Source: Prostheceraeus crozeri (Eukaryota; Platyhelminthes; Polycladida; Euryleptidae). Taken from it: a stretch of 64,000 nt of DNA. Position 1 is the first letter of the stretch. Each line of letters opens with the position of its first letter. Position numbers and translations under genes: made by a program. The stretch spans positions 62,001 to 126,000 of the forward strand of contig CAJQUW010011540.1 of the NCBI GenBank assembly GCA_907163375.1, read 5' to 3'. Of the stretch, positions 44,765 to 58,300 are shown in pieces. Below the pieces are notes generated by a model. It was not told the origin of the DNA. It was given only the letters and a program-made list of their open reading frames with translations, and searched no databases.

Positions 44765-46304
44765 ATTTTGTTTGTTCCAAAACTTTATAATCAATGATGC
44801 TTTCATTTTGTGAAAGTGAGATGAGAACCGAGATGAACTATAATTGACCACGTTCACCTATATTTTCACAATAATTTCACGTGTATAGTGTTGCCCAGTT
44901 CTTCCATTTATAAGCTCCACACGGTTGTGAAAACAAAGGAGATAAGTCATTAGGTACGTGGTCAAATGTATGAGTTCTTTCGCAAATACGACTGCAATGA
45001 AAAATGTGATTTTTTAGGGAGACACAAGCCATCATTTAAGACGGATTGAAATGGATTGAACACCCAATTCAGTGACCCAACCTCGTAATTGGCGCATGTT
45101 ACACAGACGGAGTGAAGGTGTAGCACATGTAATTCGTTAGAATCAGAATAGAACAGCTTTCAATTTGGTTTACTTAAGACAGGACGCATGCAGATTAGGC
45201 TTCCATGTTTTGCAAAACGTGCTGTGATAACATATTAGTTCTGTACAATTTGAATCCATAATTTCGAAGCACGTATAGACAATATGTAGGCCTTATCTCA
45301 ATTTGCAGGATTTTGGCATTGAAGTCAAACTAAGCTTAATGAAGTCTCCAAGATTTCACATTTACAAATGGTCTTATTTTGTTCCTCATCTGTTCGTCAA
45401 GTAAGTTGTTTGGAAGTAGGTCAATATTTACTGTACTCGTATATATTAGCATAGTCAACATGCATCTAATATATTGACAGCAAGTCTAGGGTGCATTAAA
45501 TAGAATACAAAGTAACAAATAACGGATAAATCTTGATGCTGCGTATTTTGTAATTCATTGTAGAAACACACCAAACATGTCTATTTCGACTGGTCGTATA
45601 ATTTTGCACATTTAAATCAGCTCCAGGAGATTCCGAATTATACGTAGGCCTATTCTATTGTGAACAAGGTAAATTAAATTAAGTGTAATTATGTGGACTC
45701 TAGTTATTCATGCAGGCTTATTTGATTGCAGTGGTAAAATAAATACTTCTCTGAACCAGTCTAATGATTGAAAATATTTTAATACGAAGAAAATGAAGAA
45801 ATTTATTGCTATTTGGAATTTTTGTTAAAAGGAGAATGAAAAAGTTTAATATTTGGAATATTTATCACTAGAACTAAATGTCATTTTCTGAAAATAATGC
45901 TTTTCCATTGCAATGTAGATTTTCATATTTATGTAGATACTCATTAATACTCATTAGATACTCAATAAACAGGCAGATAAATTACGATCTAATCTTATAA
46001 ACAACTATTCTTTTTAAAGAATTTTATGTCGGTATTCTAAGTAGGCCTGCTGCTAATGAAAACAAGTTCTTTTACCACAAACCGCGCAGCAAAGCAGATG
46101 TCACCACACTTAATTGCTCAACAGTCTCGAAAAAATCGAAGCATAAAGCTTGATCTGACAAGGAGATTCACATTTTGATGCATTCAATGAAGAATGTTAA
46201 TGACAAATGGTTTGCGGTAAATCATGCAGGAAAAATACATGTATTCTTATCATGCAAATATCAGCATTCTAGTTTATGACGATCAACATTGGTCGACTTT
46301 GATA
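44765..46304. other. intergenic, no gene seen
   Basis: AT-rich right flank of the giant element, with scattered TAGGCCTA words and no frames above background. Confidence 0.5.
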
Positions 46305-46430
46305 GTCAAGCTCATACCGGTCATGCCGGCCGGGTACTGGCCAGTCATGTTAATGCCTGACCGAACTGGCCAGGCGCCGGTACTTGTCCGACTGGTATGC
46401 CGATCGGCATACCGATTCCACCTCTAATTT
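46305..46430 (-). mobile_element. GC-rich hAT-like end scrap
   Basis: The minus strand begins TTAGAGGTGGAATCGGTATG, resembling hAT-type ends, and contains a perfect 20-bp palindrome GGTATGCCGATCGGCATACC (46394-46413). Other short GCCGG/CCGGC and CTGGCCAG words alternate. The opposite end is not recognisable. Confidence 0.4.
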
Positions 46431-46832
46431 ACCTTCTGTGAAAGAACCCAGCTGGGATGTGTCTAAGCATAGCGCTCAGCTGTGTTTTTAATCAACGCTG
46501 CCTTTTAAACGAACCGTGATAGATTGACTGTGACCGTTGACTTTTTCAGATATATCATTTCCCGTCCCTGCCCAATCTATGGACTTCTTGGCTTGCTAAT
46601 CTGCCTCCAAGTATGTCGATGTGCTTAAGAGCCCGATGTGGAGAGGGTCAAATTGTTATCAGCTGCTACTACATCATGAGCTCCAACAAAAATATTAACA
46701 TGCAGCCATTCTATAAAAAAATAAATATAAACATTCCTCTAACATGGATCGACCGATGGTGCTGTCATCAGAATGTGTATTTATCAGTATTACTGAGTAC
46801 ATGGATTAACCTGATGTTCTGGCGGTGAGATT

Positions 46833-47395
46833 GACATGCTTTGATTTAACGAAGGCATTTCATAAAATTCTGCCAAACGTCTTACTAAGCAGACTTGTTG
46901 AGGGAGGTGCAAGTGGAGGTTTCATAACATGGTTGAAAGTTATTTGACGAAGAGGTTGATTCGTATTAAAATGGAACCTGCATTTGTCCCCCCTCTCAAT
47001 GTTCCGTCGGGAATCCCACAGGGATCACTGATGGGTCCTTTTATTGTATGCTGTGCTCATGGGCTCGCTCTCAGTTTCATATTTGTCAACTGTAGTTATC
47101 CATGCTCATTATGTAAGCCTGATTGAACTGATTTGTGAAAATGTCGCATTGTGATAATTTATTGGATATTTTCGCTTGAATTCGTCGAAATCATATGACT
47201 CTTAATTTGCGTAAGCAAATGGCACTACGATGTGGCGCTCCTTGTACGTCTATTCATCCTGATATTGAGGTTGTAAGTAAATGCAAGGTAATTGGTGTCA
47301 TTTGGAATGACAAGCACAAATGACATTTGCATGTTGATGCTGTATTGAAAACTTACTCGCAGCGTTTATATACAATACGTCTTTTAAAATTATAA
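46833..47395 (+). pseudogene. LINE reverse transcriptase core relic
   Basis: CFDLTKAFHKILPNVLLSRL is the "D..KAFD.V.H..L" block. MVESYLTKRLIRIKM and VPSGIPQGSLMGP (frame 46929-47126) are the "YL..R.Q.V" and "SG.PQGS.LGP" blocks. Downstream, HMTLNLRKQMALRC and CKVIGVIWNDKHK fit the post-catalytic "N..K...." and "LG...D" region. The segment with the catalytic YxDD is not recognisable. Stops and frame changes are present. The order suggests a CR1/Jockey/I-type element; the clade is not fixed. It differs from the relics at 20818-21430 and 30680-32060. Confidence 0.8.
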
Positions 47396-47458
47396 TCTTC
47401 GTTATCGCCAGCCCAATTTGTGAATGCATATAACTCAATCATTTTGTCCCAACTCTTA

Positions 47459-50400
47459 TACCAGTTGTCCCAAAAAAGTGCCGAAAAGCGCTTATAACTT
47501 CACCAATTTCCATTCGACTCAGCTGACGTTTTGCATACAATTGTAAAATACCCACAAATTTTTGTCTGTAAAGTTTGAAGTTTGAATATTTAGTACTCTT
47601 AGAGAAAAATAGGCATAAGTTCAAATCCTGCATATTTCTCTTGGTGAAGCTCAAGATATCGGACATATTGATATCCGATTTCCATCCATCAATCGTGATC
47701 ACAGCACGTTAGTTAGTATGATCAGGGATGTCCATGAATCATAGAAAGTGTCAGGGATTTCCATTCCAACTCTCAATCCGTAGGATTTAGCGTAGGCTGC
47801 TTTTCTACCGAATTAGGTTTCTGGGCATATGGCTTTCATGAGTTATAAGAACCTTTATTTCATCAATCAATTGGTTATAATTATGGGCGGTTACACTACG
47901 GTTGCTCAATTGCTCCCGAAGTTCAAGAAAATGATCTAAATGCAGATGTGTCATCATTACAATTATCAGATATATTGTCAAACACCTGAAGATCACAAAT
48001 TTTCTCTTTCCTTCAAACGAAAGTATTATAGGATAATTCTGTTAGGACTGAATTCACGATGACCTCCCTCTCTCACTCCTCTCCGTTATATCAGCAATAC
48101 CCGACCAAGAAGCAGTCATGAATTTGAAATATTTATTAGACTTTTTGGGACTGTGCACCTGAATTTATGATCGGTTGATGTAAGCCAATCATTTGTAATA
48201 AACTTTAATCAGTGGACGGGATGGAATAATAGATAGTTGGGCGTAGCGGAGGATCGGCAATGTGTTTCACTAAGAAATTGTTTGAGCTTTTGTGATCCTT
48301 CTGAACTAGTGAACGGAGAGTTCGATTTGTGACGTGATTATCTGCCATTATATAAAGTATGGATATCCACCAGAAGACTTCACAATCTCAATAGCATTCA
48401 CTAAAATTTGCTTGATCAATTTTGAAGTCAGTGGAAATGCTGGAAAGAGACATAACAAATGCACGGATGGGTTTTCAAAAACAAAGGCTTTACCATCATT
48501 GATAGAATAGTATGGACTGCTGTTTTTACGCGAGTCACCAGCATGTCCGATAATGTATTTTCCGCAATATCTAAGAGATGACAAAATCTTCATATCATCA
48601 CACACCACTTGTCCAGGAGAACCTGAAAATGTATAGTTTTGCAAAGTTCTAGTGACTCTTATTCCGATACTTTCCGATTATTCCGATATTTTGGAAGCTT
48701 TCAATGTTTTCCGCCAATGTGCGAGTAGTTGGATGTGGAAATGGAAGAAAAAATCATTTAGTAATATTTATTGTCTGCTATCTGTTGGATTAATCCATTC
48801 AGCTACTGATTTGATCGATTTGATAATATGTCATTCATACCATAGAGTAGGAATATATAGGTAGAGTGTCGACTCAAAAAAGTATCTATATACAGTGAAA
48901 ATTTTTATATCAAAAGATTCAGTTTTTTGTGGAGATTGCGTTCCCGTGGTCCAAAAAATTATTTGAGCACTTTCGAAAAAAGTCAAAATTTGCCAATTTA
49001 TATACTACCGAGATGACTCTTCTATGTAAGTAGTATACAGCAAGTTGGATATCAAAAGGAATGAATACTTACTGATACGCATCCTAATCAACCGGAAATT
49101 AAGCTGATTATCAAGGGAACTTCATGATCCGTTTTATAATGGACGTCTTCATGAAAATGTCGACATCTCATTGTGTTTCCTTGGCTGAAATTTCTTGCTT
49201 CTAATTCATGAAAGCAATAGCAGGTCATCGAGTTGCCAATTTAACAAATATTACCTCTCCAAGGCTGTCACGAAACGGACAATCTGTAAAATAACACCAT
49301 TTCCTTCTGCTTTGCTATCATGATCAATCAATTCCGTTGTAATTTCTTCAAAACTGCATAAATGTGCATATCTCACATTAGGAAACAATTCCGATTGTAT
49401 CTCCCTTGAGTTCATTTAATAAAATCGAAAGTGTATACACATTGGGGATTTAATAAATGCGGAGTTACCACTCTATCTAATATACTTACTCTATGATTCA
49501 TACTTTTCATGAAGTATAGCACATTTCCCAAATGTGATGATCTCTCTGATATATGCTAGCCAAGCATTGTGGGTGGAATTGAGAAAAGTTATGTACCTGG
49601 GTATCCTTTCAGCTGTCAAATATGAATAAGCTTGAAGCAAGACTATTTGAGGCCTTCATCAGTAAGCATACATGATCAAGAATTTCTGACGGTGCTGCTA
49701 AACAAGCTATTCTCTGTGAATGAAATCGATAGGATACTCTTTCAGCTGCAGGCGTAAGTATTGTTTGAATGATCATAATCAATAATTCACATAATTCTAA
49801 ATTTCTTTAAATTCATATATTTTGTCGAGAATTTGATTCCAATGTTCAATTGATACTCAGTTGGAATTTTTTGTGACTAAATGTATATTCCACGCAGAAT
49901 ACCTGCAGTGTTGTTAATGCAAGAATCGAAAATAATAGATTGTATGGCTATCAGATGTCCACTTCTTATTCAATGCTTTGGCTTTTTGCAAGACCAGTGT
50001 CATGCACAAATACTCATAGTTTTTGCTGCTATCTCTAAATCAATGATGTTAGGAATGGCGTTAATGCACTTGTCTTTGTTTTTTTGTTTCTGATTGGAAA
50101 TTACAATTTACGACAGCGCGCTTTCTGAACATCCTTGATGAAAATTCTGCTATCTGCTTTTTCAAACCGGTCTACGCTAGATCCCACGGATTGAGAGTTG
50201 GAAATTCCTAACACTTTCTATGTTTCATAAACATCCCTTGCATGATCAAGCAAACACGAATATCAAAGATTGATTACACTTCGCAGACAGAAAATGTGGG
50301 TCAAAATGTCCTCAAGAGAGTACAATATGCATGAAAGGGTTAATGTTAGTATCTGGATGGGCAACTTTCCTAGAATGATTCTTCAGCTGCACATCTAATG

Positions 50401-51749
50401 GTCTACATAATAACGGGGACTGCACGAGTGAATGAAGGAACGCTCATTCCCAATAGCATGCACTTGACTGAATACTGGCGAATTGTTTTAGCTTGATAGA
50501 TGACGGTTGTGTGCACTTGGATAAAACTATAGAACGATATGCAAAAAATCCATTTCATTGCTGTGAAATGCATCAGAATCAATTGCTATACATTCAAATG
50601 CTCTAGTCCATGCAATTTATTTGTCGAGAGAAGATTATGAACCCAATGGAGAAGATTGAATACATGTATATATGCCTAGTATCAACGGCTAACAGTACAA
50701 AATCCATATTTACCCATGTCTTGTATCTAGAATATTCTTGCTACCATCGATTCAGTAGACTTTTATGTGAATTTTATTTTATTTTTTATTCCTCTGCTAG
50801 TAGTAATGTGGTGATCGAATTGTTCCAAAAATTATTTGCAAAATTCTACTATTATTGCACCTGTTTTCATGCATTCTTTATTACTAAAAAAGCATGATTG
50901 AAATCTAAAAAGTTGACATTCTGTGTGCTTCCACAAAGAATAGCTCATAAGCGATTTGTTGTGCTCTATGATGGTTTTGGTTGCAGCTTACTTTACAGCT
51001 GATGTAACTTCTCTAACGATATGAAAGAAGCGACATCAAGACGGTGTCAAAAATCCAACCAACTGCAAATTCAACGCAGAAGAAAATATCTATATCAAAG
51101 GGGGCAGTCTGAATCAGATGTCTCAGTAAGCCTGCTCACTTGAAAGGAACTATCGAATCGATTATTTTGCGCCCAAAATTAAGCATTTCCAATTATTCTT
51201 CTCAGCTCATCATATCACTTTCCGCATTAGATTCACTTTTTCTCATTGTTCTTTAAAATCATGCTTCTTGCTACACGCACTTCTTCAAAAGTATCGGCAA
51301 TCGTTCTGGAATAATTCCCATTTGCGTTTGTCACAGCTTCCAACTTCTATCAAATAGTGATTCTATGTAAGTTGTCCATCCAAATACTAGCATTAAGAAG
51401 TCTGCGAAGTGTAATCAATCTTTGATATTCGTGTTTGCTTGATCATGCCATGGACAGCTAGAATACTATCACCTGTCCATGATCATGCTAACTAACGTGC
51501 TATGATAACGATTGATGGTTGGAAATTGGATATCAATATGTCCAATATCTTGAATCACCAATGGAATATACAGGATTTGAACTTTTACCTAATTTTCTCT
51601 AAGAGTACTCAATATTCAAACTTTTAACTTTACATACGGTACAAAAATTTGTGGGTATTTTATAATTGTATGCAAATCGTCAGCTGAATCGAATGGAAAT
51701 TGGTGAAGTTACAAGCACTTTTTTCAGCACTTTTTTGGGACAACCGGTA
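47459..51749. mobile_element. 4.3-kb inverted-repeat element with TA-type ends
   Basis: Ends TACCAGTTGTCCCAAAAAAG and the inverted TACCGGTTGTCCCAAAAAAG. Inverted repeats of about 270 bp (47459-47735 and 51482-51749) continue through ACTTCACCAATTTCCATTCG and GATATCCGATTTCCATCC. TGTCCC starts after TA suggest a Tc1/mariner-type non-autonomous element. A further inverted pair lies inside (50165-50300 against 51392-51470). It contains no transposase frame. CATAG MITE copy A is inserted at 48841. Confidence 0.6.
48841..49495 (+). mobile_element. CATAG-family MITE, copy A, intact ends
   Basis: 655 bp, starting CATAGAGTAGGAATATATAG and ending CTCTATG. It is flanked by a perfect 8-bp duplication ATTCATAC (48833-48840, 49496-49503). 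Inverted ends extend through GGTAGAGTG/CACTCTATCTAATATA. It is non-coding. The 8-bp duplication points to the hAT or P superfamily. Confidence 0.88.
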
Positions 51750-53279
51750 TGGTGCTTCCTTGTTAGCATGGCTGCCAAAGTCACTAGAAATATAATTTTA
51801 ATCAACATAGTCATGTCCTAATTTGTAGGAAGCATTGTAAATGTGACGATTTTCCTTCGCTTTCCTCATTGCGACAAAATCATTCAATTAATTATTTCAG
51901 AAAATGCGAAAATTTCGATGTATATCTTCACGACTTTGTACCGTCTCACATGTACCATAGTGGCCATTTATGTCTACCTGAAGTTAACTCAGCGCGCCGA
52001 CTGCGTTCTTTTTCCTTCTGTCTCGTTTATGATCAACAATATTTCACCTTAACAGTCGCTGCTGAATATCTTTACATGTTACCTTCTTTTCTTTCTCTGT
52101 GATATTATTGCCAATAATTCGAGTGTCCTGATTTTCATTGGTACAAATGTACGCTTACTTACTTCCTTTACATTACCTGTCTACAAATTACAGTGAATTT
52201 TTTGACGCTTTTGCTTATTGAGCGCTACACCTTTGCCTAATATATTTTGATAGGCGCCAACAGCATTTGAAGTCTTTTTCCACATTCCATTTACAGATGA
52301 AACTCGATAGAATACTTTCTTCCGAAGTTAAATCATATTAATTGCAGTCATCTAATTATCTGATGCTTTGAGTCGTGTTTTTATTCATTCGTGCCAAAAT
52401 CAATGCTTACCAACCTTGTTAAGCACATTAAACCAGATGGGAAATTTTAAGTTAGAAAAAGTGTTCGACAAAACTGTAAGCATCAAAGTTACCGCTAGAG
52501 CAATGAAGAGTAAGGAGATAAGCTGATTCGATATTTACGCAGTACTCGGGTTTGATACGAATCGGCGCAGTGCTGACGTTTTAAGTAACGACTGTAGAGA
52601 CTTGAGACACCAATTTCATTTCAATAGAGAAGTTTTCAGGGAAATATTTCAAAAAGTCGCCAAGTACTGCTATCTCAAACATTGCTTATTTTTGTGTATT
52701 TTTCGATTTGTCTGCAATTTAAATGACCATTGATATCAGGCTTTACACGAATTAGGATGTGCCAGATCCAAACAAAAGATTTGGATGCAGGAGTCTCCAG
52801 AGGACGGTGAAAAGAGTCTGACATGAGGAAAGTAACACATGTAGTAACAAGAGCATTTAATGTGATAAGCCAGACACGATAGGAGGGACAACCACACTAA
52901 ACATCGATGTCAATGCTTTTTGTCATCACTTATCACCGCATTGGCAGAATTTTCAGTGGGACTCCGTAATGTGGCATCTCGAGCTTGTATAATGAAGTTC
53001 TGTCTTTCTGGCTGAGCGGTAGTACACTGATTCAGCATCATGCTGAAAGAGTATAAATTATTACATTATGTGCTAGGCTATGCATCTGTTATGCGCAGAA
53101 AACATGTCAAGATGATATACATGTGCATGTGAAATACATGCAATTATTGTCAAATATCATTTGAACATTATGTACGGCATCCTGATAGGCTAGCTACCAT
53201 TTCACTATTCACAAAAGTACATCAAAAGTGCATGAAATCAAATGTTGGCATTGACTGTTCTTAAAAATCTTTCTAACTA
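51750..53279. other. intergenic, no gene seen
   Basis: AT-rich. Short overlapping frames near 51843-52102 have no recognisable product. Confidence 0.5.
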
Positions 53280-53287
53280 GTGTGGAC

Positions 53288-54133
53288 CATAGAATATGCA
53301 TATATTAGGTAGAGTGTCAACTCAAAAAAGTATCTGTATACAGTGAAAATTTTTTTATCAAAATATTCAGTTTTTTGAGGAGATCACGCTCCTACGGTTA
53401 AAAAAATATTTGAGCAGTTTTTAAAAATCTAAAATTTTGTCAATTTATATATTACCGACATGTAGCCCTTTTATAAGTAGCATGAAATAAGTTGGATATC
53501 AAAGGAATGAATATTTGCTAATAAGCATCCTAACTAAGTGAAATTAAGCCGATTGTCAAGGGAATTTGATGAGCCGCATTATAATGGAAGTCTTCATGAA
53601 AAAGTCGCGATATTATTGTGCTTTTTTTGGCTGAAATTTGAAGTTTTTTATTTTATTTTCATCGATATGATTTTGTGATTCACTAAATTTATATGTTTCA
53701 TTTCTTGAATATGAATAGTGATGTGAACCCTTCAATCTTTCAAAGTTAATTGACATCGTTGTCTTTGATTATGTTCTTTTGTTCTACCAGTGGTTGGTTA
53801 CCTGTGATGTGATCACACTGTAGAAAAGTGAGGTTGCGCATGAAAGTAATAACAAACTATCGAATTGATTTAACAAACATTACCTCTCCAAGGTTGTCAT
53901 GACACTGAGAATCTGTAAAATATCATCATTCTTCCTGCATTGCTGTCATGATCAGTCAATTTCGTGGTGATTTCTTCAAAACCTTCAAAACTGCAAAAAT
54001 TTGCATATTTCACATTTGGTAACAATGCCTAACTGTATTCACCTCGAGTTCATGTCATAAAATCGAAAGTGTATGTACATTTTGGATTTAATAAATGCGG
54101 AGTTACCACTCTACCTAATATACTTACTCTATG
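53288..54133 (+). mobile_element. CATAG-family MITE, copy B, intact ends
   Basis: 846 bp, CATAGAATATGCATATATTA...TACTTACTCTATG, with a perfect 8-bp duplication GTGTGGAC (53280-53287, 54134-54141). It is about 190 bp longer than copy A because of extra sequence around 53620-53830, which may be the ancestral state or a later insertion. Confidence 0.9.
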
Positions 54134-54141
54134 GTGTGGAC

Positions 54142-56118
54142 TGTCTTAAAACGTGGCAGGAAAGTCAAAAGCTTAGAAAACTACTGAAATTCATGAAGAT
54201 GCTAGTTAGTTTAATAAACATCTTATTAATTGGTATTTACGTGGATGTCAGTGACATGCAAAAATTGAAATTTTGTCTCATAAAAAGAAAAAATATACAT
54301 GTGAATGCCTGCTGGTCACCAATTTACCACAAATATCGGAGAAGCAAACTAAAAGAGTGATTACAAAATAATTTCATTTAATGCTAAGATATGCTGTGGA
54401 CAAAGCAAATAGTGCTCACCTTCTGATTAAGTGATTTCAAAACTGTATTTTAATTGGTCTCTTCTGTTTCAAAGCATTTATATCCAAGTTAAGGGCATTT
54501 TGGCGGGTAGTACCAAAAGTGAAGAATAACTTCTTAGCTTATCAAGTGATCTTTTTACATCACTAATTTCTCATGACGCAACTTTACAAAACCATCTTAT
54601 TTCCCAGGAGGAAAAACGCCTTCTGAATGTGCTTATCATTGGAGTTGATCTATCAACCACAACGACAAATTTGATTAATCGCAGAGAGATAAACTTACTA
54701 TCCTGTAATTTTTTGAAAACGAACAAACTTTTCACCATTCAGAGCGTCACGGTACAACTCACTGCTGGACTGTTATTCAGCAGCCACTGATTCATTGATG
54801 CATTATTAAACAATTTCCTTTTGCAACTTTGGAATGATAATTTGTCAATATGATGCATCCGGCTAAGAAAACATCATTTTGAGACCGTCACATTCATGGA
54901 CTCGACACAGGTAGGTCCATAACCTGCGGATGGCATCCTAGATAATTCGCAATACATACTTCGTAAATTGCATTATGACAAAACATAGCATAAGTTAGGA
55001 AGTAATAAAAACGGTGCTTTAAAAATTTGCATCGTTGAAAATTTGGATGCCTGCAATAATTTTTCGGCAATGCTAATCAGCACTGTATTTTTTGCACATT
55101 CAAATAATCTTAAAATCCTTCATTTATGAAAAAAATGTCGAGTAGCTGATACTGTCAGTCAATTTCCATCAAAATGTTCTCTCGTATCTATGTTGAAGTC
55201 TTGCGGTCAATTCTATTGCATGTGAACAACCGGTCACAATTCATCACTAAGGAAGGTAAAGCATATGTCAAAATAATCTATGAAACATCATATATCATAC
55301 GGTGTATTGCATATTAAAATTGAATCACAACTTCAACGCGAAAATTGTATGCTAAAATATGTTGATTTAAGGCATTTTGTCAATATATACTCGTACATGT
55401 ACATCGCTCTTCAGTTGCATGGTACTATTTAGTTATAGGCAGTAAGATGTGAACATTTAATAATCAAACTTGTGATATTGAATTCGATTCTATTTACCCA
55501 TAAATCTAGGAATTTTTATATATAAATAATAGGTGCACATATTTACAATATGTAGGCCTTTTACACATTTTTTTAAATTTACATGCAGCCAATAATGAAT
55601 CCAACATTGGGATATACAGTGTAGATGTATGTTGATTTAATGAGGTCAGAAGGTGTTCCGCTACCCTAAACCGCTAACACGGTTTGGCAACCATTAAAGC
55701 TAAGACATTTTCATTTGGGAAGAAATGTTAGTTACTTTTCCTGAGAAGGTTTCTCAGCCAAATTAGCTTCATTTTGTAGCTCACGATTTACACTGTAGCT
55801 ACCGACAAATGGAGTACTTTTCGCATTGATCACATCAAGCTAATTGTGAAAACCTTTTCATCAACCATTCATTCATATCACAAAATTTTTCAGTTCGATG
55901 CGATTTCGGTACTAGTCATAAGGCAATTAGGAATGCCACATGAAGAATTCTCTCTTTGACACCTGTACTTTGACTTACAGCATATTTGACATTCAACGAA
56001 GTAAAAATGTTCTACATCTAAATTCTTCATAAAAACGATGCGTAATTTTGAAATGATAGAAACATCACTTATCAGTGGCTACATAAACCAGCCAAATTTT
56101 AAAGCCTGAACACCACTT
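54142..56118. other. intergenic, no gene seen
   Basis: AT-rich, with no coding or repeat signal I can support. Confidence 0.5.
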
Positions 56119-56472
56119 TCAATTATTGTAGGCCATGTTCCTACAATAGATAATATCTGACACACATGCGATGATGGCTCTGTCGCAAATCATCAAACAT
56201 AAGTCTGGAAATTCAAAACTTCTCATTTGATTTTGAGAGAGCAAGTTGTGATTATGTCGATCTGTGTACGAATTTTTGTTCAGTAATGACAGCAATAACA
56301 AGAAATTGAACGATTTCTGTGTCCCCAACAGAAACCTTGCATCGCCGCCCATGAACTCTACACTTCTACTAATCACAATCGCTTCTGTCTCAGGTAGCGA
56401 GTCCTCACAACTGGTAGACGGCTTGTTGATTTCCTGCATGTCGAAGTGGGTACAATGAAGCAAGAAGCGATC
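56119..56472 (-). CDS. possible exon, product unknown
   Basis: An acceptor-like GTTTGCAG ends at 56473 on the minus strand. The frame then stays open for 117 codons, of which the first ~55 (RFLLHCTHFDMQEINKPSTS...SVEFMGGDARFLLGTQKS) have mixed composition and higher GC. The remainder is AT-rich and looks non-coding. No clear donor marks the exon end and no family is recognised. Confidence 0.2.
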   Translation of the reverse strand, partial: DRFLLHCTHFDMQEINKPSTSCEDSLPETEAIVISRSVEFMGGDARFLLGTQKSFNFLLLLSLLNKNSYTDRHNHNLLSQNQMRSFEFPDLCLMICDRAIIACVSDIIYCRNMAYNN

Positions 56473-56846
56473 CTGCAAACACCAATCTGTGACATTTCAT
56501 CGATTTCCTCTAAATGAACCTAAGACATCAAATTTGGATCAAACTTTGATCGCACTAACTTTATTCCGACGACATATGCACTTTTCTTTTCACTTCAATG
56601 ATGATGATTATAAAATTGAATCAGCCGATTTGCACATTCTCTGCGTGGACATGCTATGACTACCTTCGGCATGTGAATTGTGATTCTTATAATCGTGAAC
56701 GATAGGATGCAAATTTGCTTTCTTTGATCATAACTGCAATTCAATGTATTCTACTTTTAAGAATCTTCTTCAAGATGAAAGTGATTTAATTTATTCAAAT
56801 GCATTTATGCATTTCATTTATGGCACAGCAGTTCTTTTGTGGAAGT

Positions 56847-57960
56847 GCTAGTCCTATTCAACTCATTAAATGAGTACTAAAATGAGTACGAATTAAGTAT
56901 TGATGCTTTCGAACCCAAAGAGTTCTAAAATAAGTACTAATATTTTCGAACTCAAAGAATACTAGATTTTAGGACTCATTTCTTGGTCGTAGTTAGTACT
57001 AGGATTAAGTTTTCTTTCTAGTACTCATTTGAGACTACATGAATAGCACCGTACAGTATAACAATTCCGAACTTTAATTTTCACAATGGTTTTCATTAGC
57101 TATTATTCATTATAAGCAAGTAGTAAATAGATTGATTGCTTTTGATGGAAAGAGCATGAAAAACCATTAAGAAATAGACTTTTGTATGAGAATTGCCAAT
57201 GGCATGAGCAAATTTAGATATATACAGTGCACTATTTTTTATAAAGTCTCAAATGAGTGCTTGACAGAGCACTGAATCTGAGTACGAACTGCGGCTAAGA
57301 AATGAGTCCAAAATTTTAGTACTCTTTGAGCGTGAAAATATCGGTACTCATTTAGTGAGTTGCGTAGGACAAGCACCTCCGCTAAATCCCAAAATACCAT
57401 ACGGCATATCACACCTGCTATATCCCATGTGCACATCTAAGAACTGCTTAGGCAACTAAACATAAATGTATTTCGATCAATAAAACATTCACTGGACTCA
57501 AGACGCAGTTGGTGAAGTGAGTAAACGCTGGCAAGACTGAAAGCCCAGTCAGAGATGATGGAAAACATTTGCAGAGCTCAAAGCACTGTCGTAGAGGATG
57601 GTAGACGTTTGTAGAACTCAAAGCACTGTCGGAGAGAATGGCAAGCACTCTGAAATTAGGAGCAAAGCACATCGAACAAGCCAACACGAACAGTGACAAT
57701 AGAGACGGCGCTGTGACGTGTGATAAGCGATGTTATGGCAATGTAATCACGCACCCCGATCAATACATCGCTATTGTCCTACGCTTGTATGTCCTTCCCT
57801 TTTAGTGAGTCATTGCTATATTGATGTTTCATCATTGTAGTACTTAGTACGCTTTATAGTGCTTGTGTGAAACTAAGTTCGATCATTTTAGTACTCTTTT
57901 CATTCAGTACTCAGATTGGAACTTAAATTGAACTTTATGATTTACATTGCATACTAGAGC
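56847..57960 (+). repeat. minisatellite-bearing dispersed repeat, copy 2
   Basis: 57285-57960 is collinear with 18985-19775. 56847-57000 is an inverted copy of the starting block (GGAAGTGCTAGTCC, TTTAGTACTC runs), so here the front part forms a foldback with a ~250-bp centre. It contains four ~40-bp minisatellite units (57495-57655) and many AGTACT words. Confidence 0.7.
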
Positions 57961-58300
57961 AGCTTGGATTCGCACATTAAATTAGTTATGTTTAGTCATC
58001 AGCTCAGGAATAATGCGTAGACTGTAACTAGCTATTTTGGAGGAGAGACGCCACCAACTGTTTATATTTCATATTAACAATGCTCAAAGAATTGTGTATG
58101 CAAAAAATCTTTGTCATGTGTTGAGCCCTGGTGGGACATTTTTCAATTATAATCACCAAAGTCTTCTTCCTTCGAAACAATGCGCCCGATCTTCTATGGA
58201 TATCAGCGCAAATTTTCAAAATAAAAAGAATACAAAAATGCATTAATGGCACAATTAAAAATGCCCATTTTTTCTGAATGTGAATTATCCCACCGATTTT

